From positions 1 to 39,029 of the forward strand of contig CAYWGR010000029.1 in NCBI GenBank assembly GCA_964458015.1: a stretch of DNA of 39,029 nucleotides, read 5' to 3'. The translations under genes and the position numbers were made by a program. How positions within the stretch are numbered: the first letter of the stretch is position 1; each line of letters opens with the position of its first letter. Positions 24,693 to 32,526 of the stretch are shown piece by piece. The notes under the pieces were generated by a model. The model was not told the DNA's origin, searched no databases, and saw nothing but the letters and a program-made list of their open reading frames with translations. Source of the stretch: CAYWGR01 sp964458015. Lineage in GTDB: Bacteria; Planctomycetota; Planctomycetia; Pirellulales; Thermoguttaceae.

Positions 24693-25523
24693 TTATTTAG
24701 ATCGCAACGAAACCGAATCGGTCGTCGCCTGGAACGTCCCCTGCCCCGGCACGGTCAAACACGCAGAGACGGATCCAATCGGCCGGATCGAACGTTCATA
24801 GTCGGGGTGAATGCCCTGGAATCGCAAGGGATAGGTCGCGCCGCCTACGCCGAAATCCGTCGGCCGCACCGTCTCCGACCATCGGCCGACCTCGATGTAC
24901 GGTTGCGATGCGTGATGCACGCTGTTTTGCTTGGCCTTCAGTTCCACGCTCAACGTCCCGCGCACAGGCACGATCGCCCCATCGGCATCAAGCGGATAAA
25001 TCCGCACCAGTAAACCGTCTGCCTCGGCATTCTCGTCCCAGTTGGCCATTCGTGCATCAATAGCCAGCGTCACCACCCGTCGCGCATCGACCGCGGCAAC
25101 TTCACTCGCACGGCTCAAAACCTCCGGCCGCTCTTCTTCTACAGCCCCAACCATCACGATATTCGTTTTCGCCTCATCCGCCGAAGCCTGCACCGGCATT
25201 TCTTTCCGAACCTGTTCAACCACTTGGCGAAACTCAACGCCCGAAATCTCATGCCCGGCTGCCGTGGTTGAAACGACGCAGCCCCAATCCACGGGCCGCA
25301 AAATCTCGATTCCACTCGCTCCAAATCGCAACCAAAGCCACTCGGCATCGGTCCGTCTATCCAGCGCCGCCGTAAATGTCCGCCCACTGGCCAACTGAAC
25401 GGTTATCGACGCATCAGCCGTCGTTGCAACCGAGGAGATCGGCGCGTCGGCCCGTGCAAACGAGCCTGTCCAGGCAGCCAAAACCATCCAACAAACTAGG
25501 CGAACCCAAAGGATTTTTCTCAT
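24693..25523 (-). CDS. Exported protein of unknown function
   Basis: The 276-residue protein (ATG at 25523) begins with a signal peptide (MRKILWVRLVCWMVLAAWTG, cleavage likely after SFARA). A beta-rich segment follows: ITVQLASGRTFTAALDRRTD and WLWLRFGASGIEILRPVDW, a pattern of short strands. It contains no catalytic motif I recognise. The C-terminal half has strands consistent with an Ig-like fold (GTLSVELKAK, VGRWSETVRPTDFGVGG). A start at 25538 is possible but gives a less typical signal peptide. The stop is followed in frame by a hydrolase remnant, so a deletion may have fused the two neighbourhoods. Confidence 0.7.
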   Translation of the reverse strand: MRKILWVRLVCWMVLAAWTGSFARADAPISSVATTADASITVQLASGRTFTAALDRRTDAEWLWLRFGASGIEILRPVDWGCVVSTTAAGHEISGVEFRQVVEQVRKEMPVQASADEAKTNIVMVGAVEEERPEVLSRASEVAAVDARRVVTLAIDARMANWDENAEADGLLVRIYPLDADGAIVPVRGTLSVELKAKQNSVHHASQPYIEVGRWSETVRPTDFGVGGATYPLRFQGIHPDYERSIRPIGSVSACLTVPGQGTFQATTDSVSLRSK

Positions 25524-25748
25524 GTGTCGAGAAAACACCTACGAAAAATACGGATGAGGGTCATCGAAGAGCATCTAACCATCACTAGGCAAATCACATG
25601 CCCTGGCTGACGGAGACTACCCCAACACAGCTTAACCCATTACAAAAGGACTTGCAAACAACGCCAGATTGTGCGATCTTGGCCGCATTCAACAAAACGA
25701 TGCTTCCCGACCACATGAATGGTGCCAAAACACAACCACGGCGTCCCC

Positions 25749-25778
25749 TTGACCACCCATACTTTCTAGGCATAAGAT
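25749..25778 (+). promoter_or_regulatory. Putative promoter of the STAS gene
   Basis: TTGACC (25749-25754, 5/6) and TAAGAT (25773-25778, 4/6) with 18-nt spacing lie about 60 nt before the ATG at 25840. The rest of the 25524-25839 divergent interval shows nothing else recognised. Confidence 0.35.
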
Positions 25779-25839
25779 TAAACAAAGCGGCTCCCCCTAA
25801 GAGATTTTGCAACCATGGACGCCGCCAAAGGAGTCCTGA

Positions 25840-26193
25840 ATGACGGCATATCGACGCTTGGATGTCACCGACGTTGGCGACGTGACCGTAGTCCGTTTCC
25901 GCGACCGCAAAATTGTTGAAGACATCAACATCCAGCAGCTCGGGCAAGAATTGTTCCAACTGGTCGAGGTTGACAATCGCGATAAGTTGCTGTTGAACTT
26001 CTCGTCGGTCGATTTCCTCTCCAGTGCGGCCTTAGGCAAGCTGATCACCCTGGATAAAAAAATGAAAGCGCATGGCGGCGCTCTGAAACTCTCCAATATC
26101 CGGCCGGAAATCTACGAAGTGTTCGCCATCACCAAGCTGAATCGTCTCTTCGACATCAAAGACGACGAAGCCGACGCCTTGGCGGCCTTTTAA
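25840..26193 (+). CDS. STAS-domain anti-sigma factor antagonist (SpoIIAA/RsbV-like)
   Basis: The 117-residue single STAS domain has the family's helix start VDFLSSAALGKLITLDKKMK, in which the Ser pair holds the residue phosphorylated in SpoIIAA and RsbV. The strand before it (RDKLLLNFSSV) is typical. In partner-switching systems the unphosphorylated protein binds an RsbW-like kinase and frees a sigma factor or other client. The ATG has AAAGGAG seven nt upstream. The RsbW-like gene starts 135 nt downstream on the same strand, making a likely pair. No sigma factor or PP2C phosphatase gene is adjacent. Confidence 0.9.
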   Translation: MTAYRRLDVTDVGDVTVVRFRDRKIVEDINIQQLGQELFQLVEVDNRDKLLLNFSSVDFLSSAALGKLITLDKKMKAHGGALKLSNIRPEIYEVFAITKLNRLFDIKDDEADALAAF

Positions 26194-26328
26194 TGACGTT
26201 TGCGCGGTAACCAATGAAAACCCGGACGCCGACCCAATGTAGGTCGACAAGAAGCCGCATCATGGGGCAAAAATCACTTCGACCGGGCTACTATCCCTGC
26301 GAACTTCAACAAACACAACCGGGGAACC

Positions 26329-26757
26329 ATGCCTACGTCCAATGAAAACTGGACCTGGCGATGCGACCAGGTGATTCCGAACGATCCCGCCGTCGGGCGA
26401 CAACTGCTCGACCAAATGCTCATGCAGCTCGAATTGCTGCATTGGGCCCGGCGCGATATCTTCGGCATCCATCTCGCCGTCGACGAGGCCCTGGTCAACG
26501 CCATCCTGCACGGCAACGCCATGGACGAAACCAAGCACGTCCGATTCTCCTGTTGCCTTTCGCCCAACAGAATCCGCGTCGAAATCACCGATGAAGGCCC
26601 CGGCTTCGATCCCGACGCGCTCCCCGACCCCACCGACCCCGCCCATCTTGAATGCACCTGCGGTCGCGGCGTCATGCTCATGCGGGCGTTCATGTCCCGC
26701 ATCGAATTCCACGACCGCGGCAACCACGTCGTCCTCGAAAAAGTCCGCGAAGGGTAA
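26329..26757 (+). CDS. RsbW-like ATP-binding anti-sigma/serine kinase
   Basis: The 142-residue GHKL-fold protein of the HATPase_c_2 type shows the N box in HLAVDEALVNAILHGN, the G1 box in ITDEGPGFDPDAL, and the G2 box in CTCGRGVMLMRAFM. Proteins of this kind phosphorylate a STAS partner on Ser and sequester clients. The STAS gene upstream supplies a plausible partner. Two Cys (CTC) just before the G2 box are not seen in the classic RsbW sequences I know. The stop at 26757 is three nt from the stop of the convergent RHH gene. Confidence 0.88.
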   Translation: MPTSNENWTWRCDQVIPNDPAVGRQLLDQMLMQLELLHWARRDIFGIHLAVDEALVNAILHGNAMDETKHVRFSCCLSPNRIRVEITDEGPGFDPDALPDPTDPAHLECTCGRGVMLMRAFMSRIEFHDRGNHVVLEKVREG

Positions 26758-26760
26758 GAT

Positions 26761-27026
26761 TTAACCGCGTACGCATCTATTGCTGTCGTATGCGCGACCA
26801 GAATTGACGCGAAAAACGTCCTCGTTGGTCAACAATCCTTGCGATTCAGCGAAAGGCAAAGTCCTTTTACGCAGGGCTCGGAATCGCTCGACGGCCACAT
26901 AGAGCCCGATGGATTCTCGAACCAAGTCGCTCACCGGCACATGTTGCTGTACGCTGATTTCCTGCAAGTCAGANNNNNNNNNNAATCTTCAGGAATTCGG
27001 ATCGTCAACGTGTTCATGTAAGACAT
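26761..27026 (-). CDS. Ribbon-helix-helix (CopG-like) protein interrupted by a scaffold gap
   Basis: On the minus strand, MNTLTIRIPED lies just right of the N gap (ATG at 27017, or at 27026 with MSY before it). SDLQEISVQQHVPVSDLVRES continues left of it. Joined, they give a standard RHH antitoxin: a DNA-contacting strand then two helices, with the tail RALRKRTLPFAESQGLLTNEDVF. Ten N would not keep the frame, so the true gap is a few codons of unknown length. No toxin gene follows: the downstream gene is convergent three nt away. It is therefore an orphan antitoxin or a stand-alone regulator. Confidence 0.7.
26974..26983. other. Scaffold gap of ten N inside the RHH gene
   Basis: The gap separates the first strand of the RHH protein from its first helix. 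By comparison with family spacing it should be only a few codons long. Confidence 0.95.
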
Positions 27027-27119
27027 GGTAACGCACCTATCCTGATTGCCATCCGGCACACCCCCGCTTTCACGCCAGATTGGAGATTATCTGCCCATCT
27101 CCGTATCCATGAACGTGCC

Positions 27120-29228
27120 TCACTTGCTTCCCGCAGCCGAAATCGCTTCTTCCATTCGATCCAAGTCCACCCCCATCTCCTCAAACTGCCCTGCTGCATT
27201 CAAAAAGTGCGCTGTGATCCAAAACACCGTCCAGTGTTCGCTATAACCGCCTCGCATCCGAAAAACATCCGAAAGATCGCCCGACTGGCCGAAATTCGTT
27301 TGTTGGATCTGCTCCCCTTGGCTGCCGAACGGATCGATCAACTGGCCGCAACTGCGATACATCACCGCCGCCAACCGTTTTAGATCCTTGCGGTGTAGAT
27401 AATCTCCCATCCTCCAGATTTCAGGCGTATAAAGCACCGCAAAAACATCCAGATGCTGATTCTGCGCCGAAACGACCGTCCAGCCCCGGCTCTTGAAACC
27501 ATGATCGCGCAGCCGGCCGGCTGGCAAATCAATATCCCAAACCACGGTGTACGTCAGCGCCACATCCATCGCATGTTCGGCCCACTCCAAATACCGAGAC
27601 TCTTTGGTCATCTCATACGCCGCCAGAAACGCATGAAAACCCGCCATCGCACCCTCTTTATCCTCGCATCGCGCGTCTAGCGTGCCACCCCAGTACGGCT
27701 CCGACATATCCAGATGCCGCTTCGCGTAATAGTCAGCAGCCTTTAATGCAGCGTTCCGAAATTCCGCGTCGCCGAACAAACCATAAGCTTTACAAAGCGG
27801 CGACACAAAAAACGCCTCGGCCGTCGAAACCGGTCGCCAGTCATCCCGCAAGATCCGAGCCGCGTGAATCTTGCAAGCAGTTTTCAAAAACTGCTTCCAA
27901 GCTTTCGTATCCGTGCCGCCATGTTTCCGTGCAATTAAAATCGCCCGGGCAAAATTCTCCATCGCTTGTCCCTGGGAAACCGGATCCTGTTCCGACCATT
28001 TTCCCGTCTCGGCCGTATACTTCAACAGAAATCCGTCCTTGTTGAAGGGGCTGCTTGCCAACAGATCGAGCGATCGCGCCGCCATCTTCGCGGCATTCAC
28101 ATCGCCCAGCCGTTTATTCAATGCCGGCAACGCCCCGCCCAAAGCCTCGGCCTGCCCGCACCATCCCATCACGTAATGCGTCCCCTCGACAAAATCCGGA
28201 AACATCTCGAATCCCGGATCCTTCTGCCGATCCCGAAAACGCGAACGGGCAAACCGATACTTGTCTCGTACAATCTGGTCGTAACTCGGCAAACCATCAA
28301 CGCCGTAAGGATGATACAGCTTCATGGCCGTCCGCAGCGGCGTCTGAAAACCGGCCCCTTGCCTGGCGACGGGATACGCTTCCAGCAAAAACTCCTTCTC
28401 AACAATCGTGCCCGGCTTCAAACAGACCCAAGCATCGGGATACTCCAGAAATTTCCCCTGCAACGCCTTCACTAAGCTATGCTTGCCGTTCGCAGCGCAC
28501 GGCCCCGACAACAGCGTCAGTTCCGCGGCATCCTCGCGCGCAATAACACCCAACGACCACCACTGATCCGCATGATTCCCGCCAACCGCCAGGGACGGAA
28601 CGGTGTGCAGCGCCGCGCCGCGCCACGCAGCATTGTCCTTCCATTCAAGGCTCGCAAACGGAATCGGATAGCGATGCTCTTCAAAAATCGACTCTTCGCC
28701 CGCTTTTCCCGCATGAACAGCCACGGCCCCCGCGCCCGTCCGAGCCCCGGAAGGATTGCCGTAATACAGAATACCGGGCAGCAACGGCTTGGCATTCACC
28801 GCCCCCGGCACAATCCAACGCACTGAAAGCGTGCATCGCGGCAACTCTTCTTTCCCATGCCAAGAAAATCGCCGCACGCCGCGCACAAGATTGCCTTCCG
28901 GACGGTAAGCGTCGCGCAGTTCCAACACACCCTGCGGCAACGAAAGCTTCGCCGACACCACGATCCAATCGCCGGCCTGCTCCACCTTCTCAATATTCTG
29001 ATGACGCCAAGCATCAGGCCAGCCTTCCTTCCACGCCGTGGCAACCGACCACAGCCCTTCCGCCGGCGATTGAAGCACCACGCGGTCGCTCGCTCGCACT
29101 TCCATCCGTCTCTGCGGCCCATCGCCCACCCGCACCGTCAACGGCGTCTGGCCCCGCGCCTGCGTCGAAACCGATGCAGCCAAACAGATGACCGCAAACC
29201 ATCGAACCACGACCACTCGCCTCGGCAT
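27120..29228 (-). CDS. Large exported protein, probably an alpha/alpha-barrel carbohydrate-active protein
   Basis: The 702-residue protein (ATG at 29228) has a signal peptide (RWFAVICLAASVSTQARG). The N-terminal ~300 residues are beta-rich. From about 310 the sequence turns helical with repeated Trp, Tyr and Gly motifs (GTHYVMGWCGQAEALGG, DPVSQGQAMENFARAIL, EGAMAGFHAFLAAYEMT, YLEWAEHAMDVALTYTVVWD). This is the pattern of (alpha/alpha) toroid folds in glycoside hydrolases and polysaccharide lyases. No catalytic residue can be assigned and I do not recognise a defined family. A start at 29240 would add MENA and cannot be excluded. valS lies 136 nt upstream on the same strand, separated by repeats. 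Confidence 0.75.
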   Translation of the reverse strand: MPRRVVVVRWFAVICLAASVSTQARGQTPLTVRVGDGPQRRMEVRASDRVVLQSPAEGLWSVATAWKEGWPDAWRHQNIEKVEQAGDWIVVSAKLSLPQGVLELRDAYRPEGNLVRGVRRFSWHGKEELPRCTLSVRWIVPGAVNAKPLLPGILYYGNPSGARTGAGAVAVHAGKAGEESIFEEHRYPIPFASLEWKDNAAWRGAALHTVPSLAVGGNHADQWWSLGVIAREDAAELTLLSGPCAANGKHSLVKALQGKFLEYPDAWVCLKPGTIVEKEFLLEAYPVARQGAGFQTPLRTAMKLYHPYGVDGLPSYDQIVRDKYRFARSRFRDRQKDPGFEMFPDFVEGTHYVMGWCGQAEALGGALPALNKRLGDVNAAKMAARSLDLLASSPFNKDGFLLKYTAETGKWSEQDPVSQGQAMENFARAILIARKHGGTDTKAWKQFLKTACKIHAARILRDDWRPVSTAEAFFVSPLCKAYGLFGDAEFRNAALKAADYYAKRHLDMSEPYWGGTLDARCEDKEGAMAGFHAFLAAYEMTKESRYLEWAEHAMDVALTYTVVWDIDLPAGRLRDHGFKSRGWTVVSAQNQHLDVFAVLYTPEIWRMGDYLHRKDLKRLAAVMYRSCGQLIDPFGSQGEQIQQTNFGQSGDLSDVFRMRGGYSEHWTVFWITAHFLNAAGQFEEMGVDLDRMEEAISAAGSK

Positions 29229-29251
29229 AGCATTCTCCAACGCTGTGGGAT

Positions 29252-29354
29252 GTGTCCGCGACGCACCACACCTCTACTTGCCTCCGTAGGGTGCGTCCGC
29301 GACGCACCACCCTTTGCTTTCCCTTACCTCCGCGGGATACATCCCGACGCACCA
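29252..29354. repeat. Three GTGCGTC-type hairpin repeats
   Basis: GTGTCCGCGACGCACCAC (29252-29269), GGTGCGTCCGCGACGCACC (29290-29308) and a diverged third copy (29334-29354) share the GACGCACCA end. The middle copy is a perfect GGTGCGTC/GACGCACC palindrome with a 3-nt loop. They fill the spacer between valS and the exported-protein gene. Confidence 0.75.
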
Positions 29355-29364
29355 TCCCCCTGCT

Positions 29365-32300
29365 CTACTTCTTACTCGACAGCCGCTCCAACACTTCCCG
29401 CGCGGCCGCCAACTGATCCTGCAAATCCTTCAAACTGTCGCGCTCTTTCTGAACCACATCGGCCGGGGCTCGCTCGACAAAACTCGCATTCGTCAGCTTC
29501 TTTTCCTTCGACGCGATAAAGCCCGTCAGCTTCTCCACTTCCTGCTTCTTCCGTGCGATTTCCGCCGGCACGTCGATCAAATCGGCCAGATCTACATAAA
29601 TTTCCATGCCCGGCAGCACAACGTTCGCGCTCAACGCCGGCGAGGCCACCTCCGGCCCCATGGCCGTCGCTTCCGCATTGGCCATCGAAACAAAATACGG
29701 CCCCATCGGCGACAAGAGCTCGGCGACTTGCACATCGCAACGAACCGAAAACTTCAGCGGCACCTTCGGAGCAACGCCCTGCCTGGCGCGGATGTCGCGC
29801 ACCGCGCGCAACACCTCTTGGAACCGCGCAAACTGGGCCTCGATCTCCGGATCCTGCCGCATCGGATTACACTCCGGCCACGGAGCCAACATGATGCTCT
29901 CGGCTGCCGGCAAAACTTCGTCGATCCCGCGCTCCGGCGCAAAATCGCCCAACCGCTGCCATACATCCTCGGTCAAGAACGGAATCATCGGATGCAATAG
30001 TCGCAAAAGCGTGTCCAGCGTGTGGGCCAAAACCCGCTGCGCCACAACGCGGTCCGTCTCGTCTTGAAGCCGGTTCTTCACCATCTCCACATAAAAACTG
30101 CAAAATTCGTCCCAAGCAAAATCGTAAAGCACCCGGGCGGCGTCCGCAAAGCGATATTCATCCAACGCATCGCTCACCTGCTGCGTCACCGTCGCCAGAC
30201 GGCTTAAAATCCATGAATCCTCAACCGCCAACTCGTCGTCGGCCACGCGCCCCGGATCGAACCCGTCCAGGTTCATCATCGCAAATCGCGATGCGTTCCA
30301 TAGCTTGTTGCAGAAATTCCGCGAAAGCTCGAACCGGTCGCTCACCACCGCGCCGCGCGGCAATTCCTTATCCTCGGGCTTTTCGGCCCATTGCGTCGAA
30401 AATTCCTTCCCGCAATGCTTGCACTTGATCCGCGGCTTCGTGCGATTCTCCCGCGTCTGCTCGATCAATTTCTCGCAATGCGGACACTCAAACTCCACGG
30501 CCATCCGCACGTCTTGCGTTTCGGTCGTCAAATAGGCCAAGCCAAACCGCAACGAATCGGCCCCGAACTTCTCCATCACATCGACCGGATCGACGCCGTT
30601 GCCCTTGCTCTTCGACATGCCCTCGCCGTAGCCGTCGAGAATCTTCGGATGAATAAACACGTCGCGGAACGGCACTTCGCCTACATTGTGCAGACCGGTC
30701 AACACCATACGCGCCACCCAAAGCGTGATGATGTCGCGGCTGGTGATCAGCACGCTCGTGGGATAGTAGTATTTCAGATCCTCGGTCTGTTCCGGCCATC
30801 CCAACGTCGAATGCGGCCAAAGCGCCGAACTAAACCAAGTGTCCAACACGTCATGCTCGCGCGTCAGCGTATGGCCCGGCACCGCGTCATCGGCCAATTC
30901 GCCGTCCTCGACGCAGATCTGCCAATGCCCGTGCTGATCGTCCCGCTGCCACGAAACGTCGCCGCGCCCGGCAAACGCCTTCTTCAGTTCGTCTTCCGTA
31001 GCCGTCTTGCAATACCACACCGGAATCTGGTGTCCCCACCAAAGCTGCCGGCTGATCGGCCAATCGCGTTTCTCGCTCAACCAATCCACATAACCCTTCG
31101 TATAGCGCTCGGGGAAAATCTTCACCCGGCCGTCCTCGACGGCATCGATCGCCAACTGCGAAAGACCTTCCATCTTCACGAACCACTGATCGGTCAACAA
31201 TGGCTCGATGGCCGACTTCGAACGGTCGCTATGGGCCAATTCGATCTGCCGGTCCTCAACCTCCACTAAAAGCTCCAGTTTCTCCAGATCGGCCACCACC
31301 CGATCCCGAGCCTTCAACACGCTCAATCCCTTGTAGGGGCCCGCCTCCTCGTTCAACGTGCCGTCAAGGTTCAAGATATTCACCATCGGCAAATTCTTGC
31401 GCATGCCGACTTCGTAGTCGTTCGGATCGTGCGCCGGCGTAATCTTGACCGCCCCGGTGCCCATCTCCGGCTTCGCCCAAACGTCGGCCACCAACGGAAT
31501 CTCGCGATTCACCAACGGCAACATCAACCGCCGACCGTCCAAGGCCATGTCGCGCAAGACAATCAATCGCGGCAACATCTCCTCGCGACGCTTCCGCACT
31601 TCCTCGATCTGGGCCTCGATCTCCGGCTTCTGTTTCGCCGGTGCATCGGCCAATCGTTCTTGCAGATCGGCTTCCGCCCGATCCAACGCCCCGGCCGGAT
31701 CCGGATGTACCGCCACCGCCGTATCGCCCAGCATCGTCTCCGGCCGCGTCGTGGCAATCGTGATATGCGTCGGCTCGCCCGGCCTTGGGTTAATAACTGG
31801 ATATTGGAAATACCAGAAATGCCCCGCCACGGTCTCGTGGAACACCTCGTCGTCGCTAACGGCCGTTTGCAGCATCGTGTCCCAATTCACCAGTCGCTTG
31901 CCACGATAAATCAACCGCTCGCAGAAAAGGCTGAAAAACGTGTGCCGCACCGCCTTCGCGCAAACCGGATCCAGCGTAAATCGAACCCGTTGCCAATCGC
32001 AACTGCAACCCATCTGTTTCAGTTGGCCGATGATCCGCGTTTCATAGTCTTTTTTCCACTTCCAAATCCGCTCGACCAAACCTTCGCGGCCGAGTTCGTG
32101 CCGGCTCAGCTTCTCCTCGCTCAGCAACCGCCGCTCGACGACCGCCTGCGTGGCGATGCCTGCATGGTCGGTCCCCGGCATCCACAAAGCCTCATAGCCT
32201 TGCATCCGCTTCTGCCGGATCAAAATATCTTGCAGCGTGTTGTTCAACGCATGCCCCAGATGCAACGCCCCCGTCACGTTTGGCGGCGGAATCACAATCG

Positions 32301-32436
32301 TAAAAGGCTCCCGCAGCGGATTCGGCTCGCTATGAAAATAGCCCTGCTCCTCCCAGAACGGATACCACCGCTCCTGGGCCGCTGCATGATCGTATTGTTT
32401 CGGTAATTCGTTCGCGCTGCTTGTATCAGTAGACAT
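29365..32436 (-). CDS. valS: Valyl-tRNA synthetase with zinc-ribbon insertion
   Basis: ValS charges tRNA-Val and edits misactivated threonine. The 1023-residue class I synthetase has the HIGH-type motif in PPPNVTGALHLGHALNN near residue 55, the large CP1 editing domain (ARPGEPTHITIATTRPETML region on), and the KMSKS motif in GEGMSKSKGNGVDP near 609. The C-terminal coiled-coil arm (EIARKKQEVEKLTGFIASKE onward) is characteristic of ValS. Between about 648 and 676 there is a four-Cys zinc ribbon (CPHC and CKHC) after the KMSKS loop, an insertion absent from E. coli ValS. The gene begins 90 nt after cimA on the same strand, with a heptad repeat and no clear promoter between, so it is likely to be in the cimA transcript. 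Confidence 0.97.
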   Translation of the reverse strand: MSTDTSSANELPKQYDHAAAQERWYPFWEEQGYFHSEPNPLREPFTIVIPPPNVTGALHLGHALNNTLQDILIRQKRMQGYEALWMPGTDHAGIATQAVVERRLLSEEKLSRHELGREGLVERIWKWKKDYETRIIGQLKQMGCSCDWQRVRFTLDPVCAKAVRHTFFSLFCERLIYRGKRLVNWDTMLQTAVSDDEVFHETVAGHFWYFQYPVINPRPGEPTHITIATTRPETMLGDTAVAVHPDPAGALDRAEADLQERLADAPAKQKPEIEAQIEEVRKRREEMLPRLIVLRDMALDGRRLMLPLVNREIPLVADVWAKPEMGTGAVKITPAHDPNDYEVGMRKNLPMVNILNLDGTLNEEAGPYKGLSVLKARDRVVADLEKLELLVEVEDRQIELAHSDRSKSAIEPLLTDQWFVKMEGLSQLAIDAVEDGRVKIFPERYTKGYVDWLSEKRDWPISRQLWWGHQIPVWYCKTATEDELKKAFAGRGDVSWQRDDQHGHWQICVEDGELADDAVPGHTLTREHDVLDTWFSSALWPHSTLGWPEQTEDLKYYYPTSVLITSRDIITLWVARMVLTGLHNVGEVPFRDVFIHPKILDGYGEGMSKSKGNGVDPVDVMEKFGADSLRFGLAYLTTETQDVRMAVEFECPHCEKLIEQTRENRTKPRIKCKHCGKEFSTQWAEKPEDKELPRGAVVSDRFELSRNFCNKLWNASRFAMMNLDGFDPGRVADDELAVEDSWILSRLATVTQQVSDALDEYRFADAARVLYDFAWDEFCSFYVEMVKNRLQDETDRVVAQRVLAHTLDTLLRLLHPMIPFLTEDVWQRLGDFAPERGIDEVLPAAESIMLAPWPECNPMRQDPEIEAQFARFQEVLRAVRDIRARQGVAPKVPLKFSVRCDVQVAELLSPMGPYFVSMANAEATAMGPEVASPALSANVVLPGMEIYVDLADLIDVPAEIARKKQEVEKLTGFIASKEKKLTNASFVERAPADVVQKERDSLKDLQDQLAAAREVLERLSSKK

Positions 32437-32440
32437 AAAA

Positions 32441-32526
32441 AGTTTTCAGTTTTCAGTTATCAGTTATCAGTTTTCGGCTAGTCCCTAGCGACTATCCACT
32501 ATCCACTATCCACTAGCCACTAGCCA
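32441..32526 (-). repeat. Heptanucleotide tandem repeat between cimA and valS
   Basis: On the minus strand about twelve contiguous heptads can be read: TAGTGGC (2), TAGTGGA (3), TAGTCGC, TAGGGAC, TAGCCGA, AAACTGA, TAACTGA (2), AAACTGA, then AAACT. The stop codon of cimA is the TAG of the first unit. The array ends four nt before the valS start codon. Confidence 0.85.

Noticed and set aside
31429..32406. 325-residue open frame antisense to valS
   Set aside because: Arg, His and Pro-rich shadow with no recognisable domain, fully covered by valS.
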